A stretch of DNA of 64,000 nt from Tupaia tana. Lineage: Eukaryota; Chordata; Mammalia; Scandentia; Tupaiidae. Made by a program: the position numbers and the translations under genes. Below the pieces are notes generated by a model. That model worked only from the letters and a program-made list of their open reading frames with translations. It ran no database searches and was not told where the DNA came from. The DNA lies in NCBI GenBank assembly GCA_026018925.1, contig JAKSZU010000009.1, positions 71,102,949-71,166,948 of the forward strand. Reading direction: 5' to 3'. This document shows, in pieces, positions 23,307 to 35,728 of this stretch; positions within the stretch are counted from its first letter, which is position 1, and the number at the start of each line of letters is the position of its first letter.

Positions 23307-23639
23307 ATGAGTGAGAAGGAACATGTGGCATTTGTCTTTCAGAGCCTGGCTTATTTCACTTACTGTAATTTCCTCCATGCTTATCTATGATGTTGCTGAT
23401 AACAGGATTTCATCATTTTCTATCAAAGATTGAATGATATTCCATTGTTTATAGATACCGTATTTTCTTTATTCATTTATTCATTGATGTATACTTAAGT
23501 TGATTCCATATGTTGTCTTTGGTGAATAACTCTGCAATAAATATTAGAGTGTACATATCTTTTCAGCATTCTTATTCCTTTCTTTTGGATATTTACCTAG
23601 TAGTGGTATTACTGAATCATAAGGTACATCTGTTTTCAG

Positions 23640-23884
23640 TTTTTAAAAAAATATGGTAGAGGGCATTTATGTGTGTTAGAGAAAGAGGGGGGAATACTCC
23701 GTAACAAAGCCTGGCTACAATCCTTCCTCCTCTAATTCTTAATCTCATCGGGATCTTGGGCACACATATTTTTAAAGCCCTGGAGCCAGGACTCGAACCC
23801 CGATCAGCCATGTAGAATCTGACTTCTTCTGTGTAGCACTTAACTACAATACTGCATTTAACTACTGTGCTATGGGTACAGCCC
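23640..23884 (-). repeat. SINE-A-related, decayed or variant
   Basis: Lacks the usual GAGAAATCACCCC block but keeps CATCGGGATCTTGGGCACAC, CAGGACTCGAACCCCGATCA and GTGCTATGGGTACAGCCC. Could be a separate tRNA SINE subfamily. Confidence 0.6.
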
Positions 23885-23916
23885 TATTTTTAGTTTTTTG
23901 AAGAATAGCCATACTT

Positions 23917-24182
23917 GGGAACCAGCAGTTAGCGTAATGGCTATGTCGCTGGACTCCCACGTAGTCGACCGCGGTTCGTGTCTCGGACCCGGTGGCTTAC
24001 AACTCACGCCGGGCGCGTGTGCGTGCGTGCCCAAGATCCCGAGAGGAGAATGGAGGAGAAGGGATTGCGGCGTGACCATCCCCCCTGGGGGGTGATTTCT
24101 CGCTTTCTATCTCTCTGTCTCTCTCTGTCTGTCTGGCGAGCGCACGCGCCCTATAGCGAAAAACCTCTCCAAAAAAAAAAAA
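23917..24182 (+). repeat. SINE-A, very young full-length copy
   Basis: Intact A box (TAGCGTAATGG) and B box region (GCGGTTCGTGTC), many CpGs, GCGCCCTATAGCGAAAAACC end, 14-A tail. TSD AATAGCCATACT at 23904-23915 and 24183-24194. Confidence 0.95.
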
Positions 24183-24626
24183 AATAGCCATACTGTATTC
24201 CATAATGGTTGTACTTATTGATGTCCTGGCCAACAGTGCACCAAAGATCTCCTTTCTCCACATCTTTACCAGCATTTGTTGTTTTTTTGATAGTACCCAT
24301 TCTAACTGGGATAATGTTGTTATTTCATTGTTGTTTTGATGTGCATTTCCCTGATAATTAGTGATAGTGACCATTTTATCATATATGTAGTCTATTTGTA
24401 TGTCTTCTTTAGAGAACTGTCTGTTCAGATTGATTGCCCGTGTTGAAACTGCATTATTTAGTTTATTTGCTGATAAATTGTTTTAGTTTTTTTATATATC
24501 CTGGTTAGTAATCTCTTGTAGGATATCTGTCTTGCAAATATTTTCTCACATTTCTGTAGGTTTATCTTCAGTGTTGACTTTTTCCTTTGGTGAACAGAAT
24601 CTTTTCAGTTTAATGTATCCTATTTG

Positions 24627-24900
24627 TTTTTTTTTCTTTTTTCTCTTTTTTTGAGAAAGAGATTTTTGCTGTAGGGTGCATGCACATGCCAGAGAGACAG
24701 AGGGAAACAGAGGACAGAAAGCAATAAATCGCCCCCCAAGGTGGATGGCCATGCCACCATCCCTTCTCCATTCTCCTCTCCAGATTTTGTGCACTCACTC
24801 ACACATGCCGGGCATGAGTTTCAAGCTGCTGGGTCCAGGACTCAAACTGCCATTGACTATGTGGGAGTGCAGCAATGTGACCATTATGCCACCTACTGGG
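24627..24900 (-). repeat. SINE-A
   Basis: GAGATTTTTGCTGTAGGGTG, AATCGCCCCCCAAGGTGG, CCAGGACTCAAACTGCC and GCCACCTACTGGG. Confidence 0.9.
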
Positions 24901-24955
24901 CATAATGTCTATTTTTGTCTATTTTTGATCATGTTACTCATTCTTAAATCTTCGA

Positions 24956-25208
24956 GGGCTGCCCAGTAGAGAGCTGGATCCGACATGGCTGACTATGGTT
25001 CAAAATCTCAGCTTTGGTGTCTTGAAAAACATGCTGGGCATGTGTGCATACCTCCCTCAAATCCTGACAGGATGGAGAAATGAAGGACTAGGGATTGTGG
25101 TATGACTAGGCCCAGTTGTGAGAAGCTTTCTTCCTCTTCTTTCTGTGTCTCTGGCAAACAACATGTGCCCTTTGGCAATTAAAAATTAAAAAAAAAAAAC
25201 AAAAAAAC
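24956..25208 (+). repeat. SINE-A, old
   Basis: GGGCTGCCCAGTAGAGAGCTGG head (shortened), GGTTCAAAATCTCAG, CTTGAAAAACATGCTGGGC, ACATGTGCCCTTTGGCAATT and an A tail. Confidence 0.85.
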
Positions 25209-27394
25209 AGGCTTACCTAGACTAATGCCCTGAAGCATTTCGTCTGTTTTCTTCTAGTGATTTCATCGCTTTGGGTATTAATATATAGGTCTTTAATCCA
25301 TTTTGGTTCAATTTTTTGTACATGGTGAGAGAGGATTCCAGTAGTTTCTTACGTATATAGCTACCCATTTTTTTCTGTATCTTTTACTAAAAAGATTATC
25401 CTTCTTCCGTGAACAATTTTGGAAAGCTTGTGGATTTAGTCTGTGGATTTATTTCTAAGTTCTCTATTCTGTTCCATTGGTTCATATGTCTTTTTTTTTC
25501 CCCACTACTATGCTACTTTGTTTATTATAGCTTTGTGTAGTATATTTCCAAGTAAGGTGATATGATGCCTCTAGCTTTGTTTCTCCTACCCAGGATTGCT
25601 TTTGCTATTTGGTGTCTATTTTGATTCCATGTGAATTTATAATTTTTTCTGTGTCTGTGAAGAATGCCATTAGTATTGTGAGAGGGATCAAATTAAAATC
25701 TATAGATTGTCTTGAGTAGTATGCACATGTTAAAAATATTAGTCCTGTAATGTGTGGACATTAGATGTGTTTCCTTTTTTTTTTTTTGTCTTCTATTTCT
25801 TTCATCAGTGCTTTATATCAAGTTTTTTTTTTAATAGAGATTGTTCACTTCTTTGGTTAAACCTATTCCTAGTTTCTAAAATATTTTTGTAGCTACCGCA
25901 AATGAGATTGTGTCCTTGATTTCTTTTTCAGCAAGTTTCATTATTGCTATACAAGAATGCTACTGATTTTCATGTATTGATTTTGCATCCTGTTACTTTA
26001 CTGCATATCATCAGAAAAGTTATGACACATAATGCACAATGTGTTGTGACTTTTCAAAGGACCCAATATTTATTAGTTTTAAGAGTTTCTTCTTGGTGTA
26101 GACTTTATTATTTTTTTATGTGTAAAATCATACCATCTGCACACAGGGACAGTTTTACTTTCTCTTGTCCAGTTGGATGCATTTACTTAATTTTTTTCTA
26201 CATGGTTGCTCTAGTTAATACTGTTGAATAAGAGTGGAGAAAGTGGACAATCTTTCCTTGAAGGAAAAATTTTATCTTTACCCTTGTCAGTATGATGTTA
26301 GTTGTTGTTTTGTCATTCATGACCTTTATTGTATTGAAATACTTCCCTTCTGTTTCTAACTTGTTAGTTTTTAATCATGAAAGAATGCCATGTTTTATCA
26401 AATAATTTTTATGCATCAATTTTTATGATCATATCATTTTTATCTTTTATTCTGCTTATGTGATGTATTGTGTTTATTGTTTTCTGTATGGTGAAATAAA
26501 ATCATGATGTATAATTTTTTGATGTGCTGTTGAATTCAGTTTGTTAATATTTGGTTAAGGACTTCGGATGTTCATCAGGGGTATTATTCTGTAGTTTTAT
26601 GTTCTTTTTTTAATTGTATCCTTGTTTGATTTTGTTACCAGGATAATAATGCTGGCCATATAAAATGAATTTTGGAAGAGTCCCCCACTTGAATCTTTTG
26701 GAATACTTTCAGAATAATTGATGTTATTTCTTCTTTAAAGATTGTGTAGAATTCCTCAGTGAAAACATTCAGTTCTAGACGTTTCCTTGTTGGGAGACAT
26801 TTTATAACTAATTTAATCATATTTTTATTATTGCTGTGTTCAGGCTTTCTACTGATGTTTCTGGTTGGTTCAGTCTTGATATATTGTATATACTTGGGAA
26901 TTTATCCATTTCTAGGTTTTCCACCTTGTTAGCATATAGTTGTTCACAGTAGTCTCTAATGATCATATGTATTTCTGTGGCATCAATTGTAATGTCTCCT
27001 TTTTCATTTTTATTTTATTTATTTGGATTGTCTTCTCTTTTTTTCCTAGTCTAGCTGATGGTTTGTTGATTTGTTTTATCTTTAAAAATACCAATGTTTC
27101 TTTTTGTATTAATCTTTGGTTTATTTTTTCTTCTCCTTTATTTCTTTTCTCCTACTACTTTTGGATTCAGTTCATTCTTCTTTTTCTAGTTCCTTAAGAC
27201 GTATTGTTAGGTCATTTATTTGGCATCATTCCAATGTTTTGTGGGGACATTTATTGTTATAAACTTCCATCTTAGTATTGTTTTGACTATATCTCATAAA
27301 TTTTGGCATGTCATGTTTCCATTTTCTTTTGTTTCCATACTTTTAAAATTTTCTTCTTAATTTTTTTTTCATTTCTTTCTTTTTTTTCTTCTTA

Positions 27395-27671
27395 GTTTTT
27401 TTTTTTTTTTTTTTTGAGGGGGGGGAGAGGTTTTTGCTATAGGGCATGTGTGCTTGCCAGAAAGAGAGAGACAGAGAGATGGAAAGTGAGAAATCACCCT
27501 CCAGGGTGAATGGCCACACTGCAATCCTTTTTTCTCCATTCACCTCTCGGGATCTTGGGCATGCATGCACACGTGTCTGGTGTGACTTTAAGCCACTGGG
27601 TCCAGGACTCGAACAAGCGGTCAACTACATGGGAGTCCAGTGACATAGCCATTATGCCAACTTCTGGTCCC
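27395..27671 (-). repeat. SINE-A
   Basis: T-run plus G-run at the tail, GTTTTTGCTATAGGGCATG, CGAACAAGCGGTCAACTAC and CCAACTTCTGGTCCC. Confidence 0.92.
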
Positions 27672-27683
27672 TCATATGTTTAT

Positions 27684-27754
27684 TTTTTTAAAGGAATTAT
27701 TTTATTTTACTTATTTATTTTAATTTGACCAGAGGGGGAAAGAATGGGGGGGGG

Positions 27755-27815
<61 letters not shown>

Positions 27816-27911
27816 GAGAAAGCAAGCTGCCAGGTCTGAGACTCAAACCACATTTGGCCATGTGGGAGTATAGTGCCCTTAACCACCATGCCACCTACTG
27901 ACCCCCCCCCC
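27684..27911 (-). repeat. Short-form SINE-A with expanded (GA)n
   Basis: TTTATTTTAATTTGACCAGAGG tail side, a (GA)n tract at 27758-27812, GAAAGCAAGCTGCCAGGTC and CACCATGCCACCTACTG, then a C-run. Confidence 0.85.
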
Positions 27912-28313
27912 CCCTTTTCACTTATTTCAAGAAATTAAAAATGTTTTTCTTAACTTCTTCATTGACCAAATAGTTATCCAGGAGCATGTTGTATAGTCTC
28001 TATATATTTGCATATTTTCCACACTTTATTTCATTATAATTTTATTTCATTGTGGTCAGACAAGATATTTGACGAGATTTCTGTTTTATAAAAAATTTTG
28101 AGGACTGTTTTGTGGGCTAAATTATGGTCTATTCTGGAGAATGTTTCATATACTGATGAAAAGAATATGCATTCTGTACCTGTTGGATGCTGTATTCTAT
28201 ATCTGTTAAGTCCATTTAGTCTGTGCTTTAGTTTAACTCTTTTGTTTCTTTGTTGACTTTTGGTCTATATGAGAGTGGGGTGCTGAAATTCCCAATTATT
28301 ATTGCATTGAATC

Positions 28314-28337
28314 TTCTCTCTCTCTCTCTCTCTCTCT
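28314..28337. repeat. (TC)n microsatellite
   Basis: Twelve dinucleotide units inside the antisense L1. Confidence 0.9.
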
Positions 28338-29531
28338 TAGTAATGCTTTCTTCATTTATTTGAATGCTCTAGTATTGTGTGCATATATTTATAATCACTG
28401 TAACCTCTTTCTGAATTTAATTTTTTAATCACTATATAATGACATTCTTTTTCCCTTTTTACTATTTTTGTTTTGAAGTTCAATATAAGCATAGCAACTC
28501 CTGCTTGCGTTTGGTTTTTCTTTGCCTGGGTATGTTTTTCTGTCCTTTCACATTCAGTAAATACATGCACTTTACAGTGGAAATTAGTTTTCTTGTAGAT
28601 AGCATGTTGTAGGATCTTGTTTTTTTATTCATTCATTCATTGTCTGTCTTTCAAGTGGAAAGTTTGATCAAAACTGATCATTGTCATTTATTGTATTTCT
28701 TTTTAACACTTTATCACACTTTGGTGATTTTATATAGTGATAAGGTTTAATATTTTTCTCTTTCTTGTTTGTTTGACTTACCTACTAGTGAGTTTTATAC
28801 CTGTGCATATTTTTGAAATGATATTTATCTTCCTTTAACTTCCAGATGTAAAACTCCCTTAAGTATTTCTTAAAAAGCTGGTCTAGTGGTGAGTAATTCT
28901 TAGTTTTGGCTTTTCTGGGAAGTACTTTATTTCTCCTTTAATTCTGAAGATAGCTTTGCCAGATATAGTATTCTTCAGTGAAAGTTTTTTCCTTTCAGTA
29001 CGTTAAATATATCATCCCATTTTCTTCCTGGCCTGTAATGTTTCTGCTGAGAAATTTTCTGTTAGTCTGATGGAGATTACCTTATATGTAACACAGTGCT
29101 TTTCTCTTACAGCTTTTAGAATCCTGTCTTGTCTTTGACTTTTGGCAATTTGATTATGATATGCTTCAGAGAACACCTTTTGGGCTGAATCTATTTGGCA
29201 ACATTTGTTTTTCCTGAATCTGGATGTTATATCTCTTCCTAGACTTGAGAAATGTACATATTTTGTGAAATAGATTTTCTATGCCTTTTACCATTTCTTC
29301 TCCTTCTGGAACTTCCCTACTGTGAATATTTGCTTCCTTAATGGTGTCACATAGATTTTCTAGATTTTCATCACTCTTTTTTATTCTTTTTTTTTTTCCT
29401 TTCCTGATTGGGCTATTTAAAACACTTAGTCTTCAAAGTCAGATATTCTGCTTGATCCAGCCTGTTGATGTGCTTGGCTGTGTTTTTTGTCTCCTTTATT
29501 GAATTTTTCATCTTTATGATTGCTGTTTGAT

Positions 29532-29593
29532 TTTTTTTCCTTTTTTTTTTTTTAAGTTTTTGCTATAGGATGTATATGCCCACCAGAGAGAGT

Positions 29594-29645
<52 letters not shown>

Positions 29646-29842
29646 ATGAAAAGGAAAATGAGAGATTGCAACCCCCCTGGGGGAGGTGGCCATACCACAA
29701 TCCCTTCTCCATTGTCCTCCAAGGATTTTGAAGACACATGCACTGCACCTGGCATGAATTTTAAGCTGCCAGGTCTAGGACTGGAGCCACAGTCACCCAC
29801 ATGGGAGTTGAACGCCTTAACCACTATGCCACCTGTTGGCTC
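29532..29842 (-). repeat. SINE-A with expanded (GA)n
   Basis: AAGTTTTTGCTATAGGATG, (GA)n at 29598-29641, GGAGCCACAGTCACCCACATG and CCACCTGTTGGCTC. Confidence 0.88.
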
Positions 29843-29974
29843 TATTTGGTTCATTTAAATCATATCTATCTGTGGAATTTCTCACCTATATTATGGGTTG
29901 TTTTACTGATTTCATTTAATTGGTTAAGTGAGTTTTCTTTTGCATCATGGAGCTTACTTAAAATCATTACTTTA

Positions 29975-30215
29975 GGGACCAGCAGATTGCATAATGGTTA
30001 TGTTGCTGGACTCCCACGTAGTTGACTACAGTTTGAGTCTCGGCGCTGGTGTTTTTAAACTCACACTGGGCGGGTGTTCGTGTGTGCCTAAGATCCCAAA
30101 AGGAAAAGGGAGGAAAAGGGATTGCAGCATGGGCATCCCCCTGGAGGGTGATTTCTCGCTTTGTGTCTGTCTGTCTAGTGAACACACATGTCCTATAGCA
30201 AAAATCTCTCTTAAA
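29975..30215 (+). repeat. SINE-A with TSD
   Basis: GGGACCAGCAGATTGCATAATG head, CTATAGCAAAAATCTCTC end. Flanked by AAAATCATTACTTTA on the left and AAAATCATTATTTTG on the right. Confidence 0.92.
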
Positions 30216-30326
30216 AAAATCATTATTTTGATATTTTTCTTGCATTTCTTAGATTTCCTTTTCTTTATAGTTAATTACTGGTGAATTATTATGTTCTTTT
30301 GAAAGAATCGTCTTTCCTTCTTTTAT

Positions 30327-30382
30327 CTTTTATCTATCTATCTATCTATCTATCTATATATATATATTTTTTTTTTTTTTTT
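30327..30382. repeat. (TATC)n, (TA)n and T-run
   Basis: Simple repeat inside the old L1. Confidence 0.95.
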
Positions 30383-30461
30383 CATGATTCTTGTGTCCCT
30401 TTGTTGATATTCGGATCACCTCCTCTGGTTTTATGGGGTAATTTTTTTTTATTTGTTCTCA

Positions 30462-30493
30462 TTTTTTAGTTTTTGTGGTATAGGGTATATGTA

Positions 30494-30543
<50 letters not shown>

Positions 30544-31015
30544 TAAGGAATGACTTCCCCAGTGTGTGTAGGGGGAGATGGCTGTGCTATAGTCCCTTCT
30601 CTGTTCTCTCAGGTTTATGAGCATGCATACACATGTGTCTGATATGATTTTCATTTTCTTTTTCGGGGGAAGAGATTTTTGCTATAGGGCGCGTGCGCTT
30701 GCCAGAGAGACAGAGAGAAACAGAGAGACAGAAAATGAGAAATCACCCCCTGGGGATATGGTCACACCACAATTCCTTCTCCTCCATTCTCCTCTCAAGA
30801 TCTTGGGCACACATGTACACACGCCTGGCGTAAGGTTAAGCCACCAGGTCCAGAACTCAAACTGTGGTCGACTACATGGGAGTCCAGCAACATAGCCATT
30901 ACACCAACTGCTGGTCCCATCTGATATGATTTTCAATCCACCTTGTCTAGGACTCAAACCATAGACTTGGCCATGTGGAATCCAATGCCTTAACTTCCAT
31001 ACCACCTACTGGCCC
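30462..31015 (-). repeat. Old SINE-A split by a younger SINE-A
   Basis: Left piece 30462-30653 (TTTTTGTGGTATAGGGTATA, (GA)n at 30497-30541, TGATATGATTTTCA) and right piece 30920-31015 (ATTTTCAATCCACCTTGTC, CCACCTACTGGCCC). The inner element is listed next. Confidence 0.9.
30654..30918 (-). repeat. Younger SINE-A nested in an older SINE-A
   Basis: GAGATTTTTGCTATAGGGCG through CACCAACTGCTGGTCCC. TSD TCTGATATGATTTTCA at 30638-30653 and 30920-30935. Confidence 0.95.
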
Positions 31016-33412
31016 TGGTATAGGACTTTTATGGAAGGATTATTTTTCTCCCTGTGGATGTGTTCTATGGTATTAGTTGGTCAGTGTCTTTTGACTTTGG
31101 TTCTAGTTAAACTCAGTAGCGCAATTTCTGAATATTTTCTTCATTCAGAATCTGTGTTAGTGGTATCTGTAAAGGCTTTTGTGATTGAGACTGTGAGTGT
31201 TTGTGCGGTTTTGTTGGGGGTGGTCACCACTAGAGATGCAAACCAGGGTCCTCTGATCCTGGATAAGGGAGGTGTGCAGTGCCTTGTAGCTCTGCCAATC
31301 TAGGAGGCAGTGTCTTTGGTGTCTGCTGCTGCCACAGGTGCCAGATGTGGGTATAGTGGTGACTTCAGGCTCTGCGTAGGCTGTCTGTTGGGTTTGTCAG
31401 CTGAATTGGTAGGTTACAGCCAGTTTAGCTGTACTACTTAAATTGGTGGCCTCAGGTCATGTGTGAGGTGAATGTAATACACATGGGTCTTGCTTATCTA
31501 GGGACCAGAGATACCAGTAGTAGCATCAGGAGCTTTTAGACCATGGGTGGAGCATGTGCAGCATGTGGGGGCTCATCCAGTAGAGAGTATAGAGTTATTT
31601 GTGGCAGCGGCAAGGTCAGGCATATGTGGAGATGGCCAGGGTTCTCAGGCTGTAGGTGAGGTACACAGAGGTCTCACTAGTTGAGATAACTGGGTCAATG
31701 GTAATGGCTGCATCTTGGCAACATCCTTGGTTCTTGGTGGGTCATTCAAGGGGTGTGGAGACTGTTGGTTGCGGGGTCTGGGCCTGCAGAGTTCCCTGAG
31801 GTTGGCAGCACTTGGGCCAATGATTCTAGGGAATGGGCCTGTTCACATGCTTCTACAGTAACAACAGAGCTTGGGCTATTGACTTTGGGCCCCAGGTAGG
31901 ATGAATGCTGCAATGGAAGGCAGCAAGGATGCTTGGATGCCAGTGACAGTTTCAAATGTCAGAATCTGAAATATTTAGTTTCTTATAGGTTGGTGGGGGT
32001 CTATATTCCTCAATCTCTTGAGGGAGCATCCAGAGAACTTTGTCTCTTTGGGGGAGTATGTGGTCTGTAGGCTTTAGTCTCTGTGGGGAGCATCTACATT
32101 AATTCCCCACATCATCAGTATCCTTCCCACTATGATGCACTGCTTGTTCCCCTTAGCACAGGGTGCTGCACAGGGAAGGTGATATGGTCATTGCTGTGTC
32201 AGTTCCTCAGTTGCTGACCTGAATCTCCTAACTTTTGTACGGGCAGGATGTAGTGACAGTGGAACCCTAGGAATACGGAGGTACAGGGTCTACTGACACC
32301 CAGTGCAGGATATATTTTAGCTGTGGTTCTGTTACCATTGGACCTTAGGTCCCAAGGATGGGGAAGGGATCTGGTGTGTATTCCTTTGCTTGGGTAGTAC
32401 CTTCACAAGGACTCCAGGCAGCTCCGTACTCTGGATTTGAGATCACCAATGACTTTGTGGCTGTCCTGTAGCCAAGACTGCTGGTGTCTAAGGTACCAAT
32501 GGGGACTGTCAGGGATATTTCACTTAACTTTTCTCTATAATGGGAAGCTCTGCTTAGCTCTGGGTGTATCTTGGGCTGTTGCTTTGTCTCTGTGTGTTTC
32601 TATAAAAGTCTTTATACTTCAGAGTTTTTTATTACTTCCTTACTATATTCTGATATTCTCTCCTGATTCCTCTAATCAAAGTAGAACTATTTATTATCTG
32701 TTTTGATCCTTCTCTGTGGAGAGGAGTTAGGCTGGGTGTCTACTTCAGCCCCTTTTTCCACAGTCTGCCGCTACCTGCTTTTAGTTAGTTCATTTTTTTT
32801 TTTTACTACTGAGTAGTATTTCACAGTATGGATATATATCAGTTTGTTTAATCATACACCCATTGGAAAACATCTGGACTGTCTCCAGTTTTTGGCTATT
32901 ATGAATAAAGCTGCTATGCAATTTCATATGCAGGTTTTATGTAAATGTGTTTAGAGCATAAATATGTCTCTGGGATGGAAGTTAATTCTATGGGATAAAT
33001 ATCCAACAGTATAAGTTGCTGAGTCATGTGGTAATTACATGCTTAGTTTTAGAAGAAATTGCCAGCCTGTTTTCCAGAGGAGCTATACCATTTTTCACTC
33101 CCACTGGAAATGTATGAGTAATTCAGTTTCTTCACATCCTCACCTGTGTTTGGTGTTGTCACTCTGTTATTTTAGCTATTTTTATAGGTATCCAGTGATA
33201 ATCTCATTGTGGTTTTATTTGCATTTCCCTTATGTCTGATTTTGTGTGCTTATTTATTATCCATAGATGATCTTTGATATAATGTCTATAATGTCTTTTA
33301 CTTATTTTTTAATTGGATTGATTTTTTGACTATTGAGTTTGCAAAGTTCTTTATTCTGGATATCTGTTCTTTGTCAGATACGTGGTTTGAAATTTTGTCA
33401 CTCATCTATAGT

Positions 33413-33597
33413 ATTTTATTTATTTATTTATTTATTTATATTATTATTATTTTTAAAATTTGCTAAAGGGCATGTGTGCTCACCAGAGAGAGACAGAGAG
33501 AGAGAAAATGAGAAAACAAGCCACCAGGTCTGGGACTTGAACTGCGACTGGCCATGTGGGAGTCTAGTGCCTCAATTACTGTGCTGCTTTTTGGCCA
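33413..33597 (-). repeat. SINE-A, short form with (TTTA)n tail
   Basis: TTTATTTATTTATTTATA, AAATTTGCTAAAGGGCATG, GGGACTTGAACTGCGACTGG and CTGCTTTTTGGCC. Confidence 0.8.
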
Positions 33598-33725
33598 CTG
33601 TAGTTTGTCTTTTCATCCTCTTTAAACAGGATACTTTGTAGAACAAATAGTTTTAATTTTGTTGAGGTCCTTTTTTATGACATCAAGATAAGAGAGCATG
33701 GGAGGAGGAGAGAGAGAGACAGGTA

Positions 33726-33979
33726 TTCTTTTTTTTGGAGAGATTTTTGCTGTAGGGAAAGTGTGCTCACTGGAGAGACAAACAGAAAGACAGAAAGTGA
33801 GAAATCACCCCCCCCAAGGGGATAGCCATACCACAGTCCCTTCTCCTCCATTCTCTCCAGATTTTGGGCAGGCATGCACACACACCTGGCACAAATTTCA
33901 ATCTGCGGGTCTGGGACTCAAACTGCAGTTAGCCACATGGAAGTACAGTACCTTAGCCATTACGCCACCTATTGGACCT
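33726..33979 (-). repeat. SINE-A nested in SINE-B
   Basis: GAGATTTTTGCTGTAGGGAA, AAATCACCCCCCCCAAGG, CGCCACCTATTGGACC. It lies between the two pieces of a SINE-B (33690-33725 and 34280-34469). Confidence 0.88.
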
Positions 33980-33994
33980 GAGATAAGATGTTCT

Positions 33995-34264
33995 TTTTTT
34001 TTTCTTTTTTTGGAGAGGTTTTTTTTTGCTATAGGGTGCGTGTGCTCGCCAGACAGAGAGAGAGACAGAGAGACAGAAAGCGAGAAATCACCCCCCAGGG
34101 GGGATGGTCACGCCACAATCCCTTCTCCTCCATTCTCCTCTCGGGATCTTGGGCATGCACGCACACGCGCCTGGCGTGAGTTTAAGCCACTGGGTCCTGG
34201 ACTCGAACCACGGTCAACTACGTGGGAGTCCAGCGACCTAGCCATTACGCTAACTGCTGGTCCC
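33995..34264 (-). repeat. SINE-A, young, with perfect TSD
   Basis: TTTTTTTTTGCTATAGGGTG through ACGCTAACTGCTGGTCCC. TSD GAGATAAGATGTTCT at 33980-33994 and 34265-34279. Confidence 0.95.
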
Positions 34265-34279
34265 GAGATAAGATGTTCT

Positions 34280-34469
34280 TGACAGGATCTTTCCATCATA
34301 GAATTTTACCCAGGTGTCCCAGAACAGAACTCTCTATGTTGTATATATCCCAGCTTGCTAGTGTTATATGCCTGCATGTTCAGGTCAGTCTGAGAACAGG
34401 ACCTGAGCCTCCCATCAGTCCCTAACCTTCACACAGTAGCATCCTACCATTTGGACCACCAGAGTGGGC
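34280..34469 (-). repeat. SINE-B (larger piece)
   Basis: TTGACAGGATCTTTCCATCAT, CAGGTCAGTCTGAGAACAGG, ACCTGAGCCTCCCATCAG and ACCACCAGAGTGGGCC. The missing end is GAGAGAGAGACAGGTATTC at 33707-33725, separated by two SINE-A insertions. Confidence 0.65.
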
Positions 34470-34904
34470 CTAATGAGGCCCAATCAATTTTTTCTTTTGT
34501 GGATTATGTGTGGGGTGTCAAATACGAAAATTCTTTGCCTAGTTATAGATCCAGGAGATTATCTCCACAATTTTTGAAAAAAAGAACTTTTATAGTTTAA
34601 TGTTGTACATTTAAGTACATTATTCACTTTGAATTATATTTTAGATAAGATGTGAGGTTTCGGTCAATGTCTTTCATTTTTAAACCTATGGATATATCCT
34701 GTTGATTCAGTACCATTTGTTGAAAAGGCTATTTTTCCTCCATTGAGTTCCTTTTGTACTTCTGTCAAAAAACCAGTTGGCTGTACTTGGGAGTTTCTAT
34801 TTTTGAGTTATTTACTCTGTTCCATTGATCTCTATGTCTTTTACTCTGCAATACCACACTGTCTTCATTACTGCAACTATATAAAAGCCCTTCATTCTAA
34901 GTAG

Positions 34905-35395
34905 AATGATCCCTCTCAGTGGAATCAAGGAGAAAAATAGAGAGACAGACTTTTTTTTTTTTGGAGAGGTTTTTTGTTATAGGGCATGTGCACTCGCCAG
35001 AAAGACAGAGAGAGACAGACAGAAAGGGAGAAATCCCCCAGGGGGAATGGCCATGCCGCAATCCCTTCTCCTCCATTCTCCTCTCGGGATCTTGGGCATG
35101 CATGTACACGCGTTCGGCATGAGTTTAAGCCACTGGGTCTGGGACTTGAATCACAGTTGACTACATGGGAGTCTAGCGACATACCATTACTCCAGCTGCT
35201 GGTCCCACGACAAGACATTTAAGGGAGACAAAAATGGATGATTGTCTCTTGACGATAACGTGTATGATATGTTCAACTGGACTGGATTGAAATGTATTCA
35301 TATTGAGCACATTCACTTTACAAGCTGTAGTGAAGTATAGCGATTGAATGTATAACATAAATTAAAATAATACAAAAGAAAAAAAATGCCTTAGC
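34905..35395 (+). repeat. Possible L1 3'-end fragment carrying a SINE-A
   Basis: GATTGAATGTATAACATAAATTAAAAT resembles the tail region of the sense L1 end at 17140-17190. The match is short, so the call is tentative. Confidence 0.35.
34948..35206 (-). repeat. SINE-A
   Basis: GGAGAGGTTTTTTGTTATAGG, CTTGAATCACAGTTGACTAC and CCAGCTGCTGGTCCC. Confidence 0.92.
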
Positions 35396-35728
35396 TATTT
35401 AGAGTTTATGACTCTCGATTAACTAGAGTTAATAAATTTGTTTATGTTTAAAAATATGTTACTGAGATTCTGACAGGAATTGCATTAAAGTTATAGATTA
35501 ATTGTGGAGAAATAGCATCTTCATTATTTTGAGTTTTCCCATCTGTAACATGGTATGTATCTCCATTTATGCAGGTCATTGTTTGATTTCCTTCAACAGA
35601 ATTTTGTAATTTTCAGCATACTGATCCTATACATGTTTTGTTAATTGTATACCTAAATATTTAATTTTCTTTGGAGCAATTGCAAATGGTATTGTCTTTT
35701 TAATTTTTGTTTAACATGTGCATTATTA

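Larger units (their letters stand above)
23309..32770 (-). mobile_element. Nearly full-length old L1, antisense, with nested SINEs
   Basis: Read left to right it gives antisense 3' end and ORF2 (TATTTCACTTACTGTAATTTCC, TTCTCTATTCTGTTCCATTGG, GTGAAATAAAATCATGATG), then ORF1-like sequence to about 29530 (TGGGCTGAATCTATTTGGC, CTTCTCCTTCTGGAACTTCC), then a GC-richer 5' UTR-like block (31030-32750). No long frame survives, so it is inactive. Later SINEs at 23640, 23917, 24627, 24956, 27395, 27684, 29532, 29975 and 30462 interrupt it. Confidence 0.75.

Noticed and set aside
29592..29858. Arg/Glu and Ser/Leu repeat peptides at (GA)n tracts
   Set aside because: Simple-repeat translations inside SINE copies.
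33698..34282. A 194-codon open frame with repeated peptide blocks
   Set aside because: It is two antisense SINE-A copies read through; the repeated peptide recurs wherever the SINE does. Not a gene.
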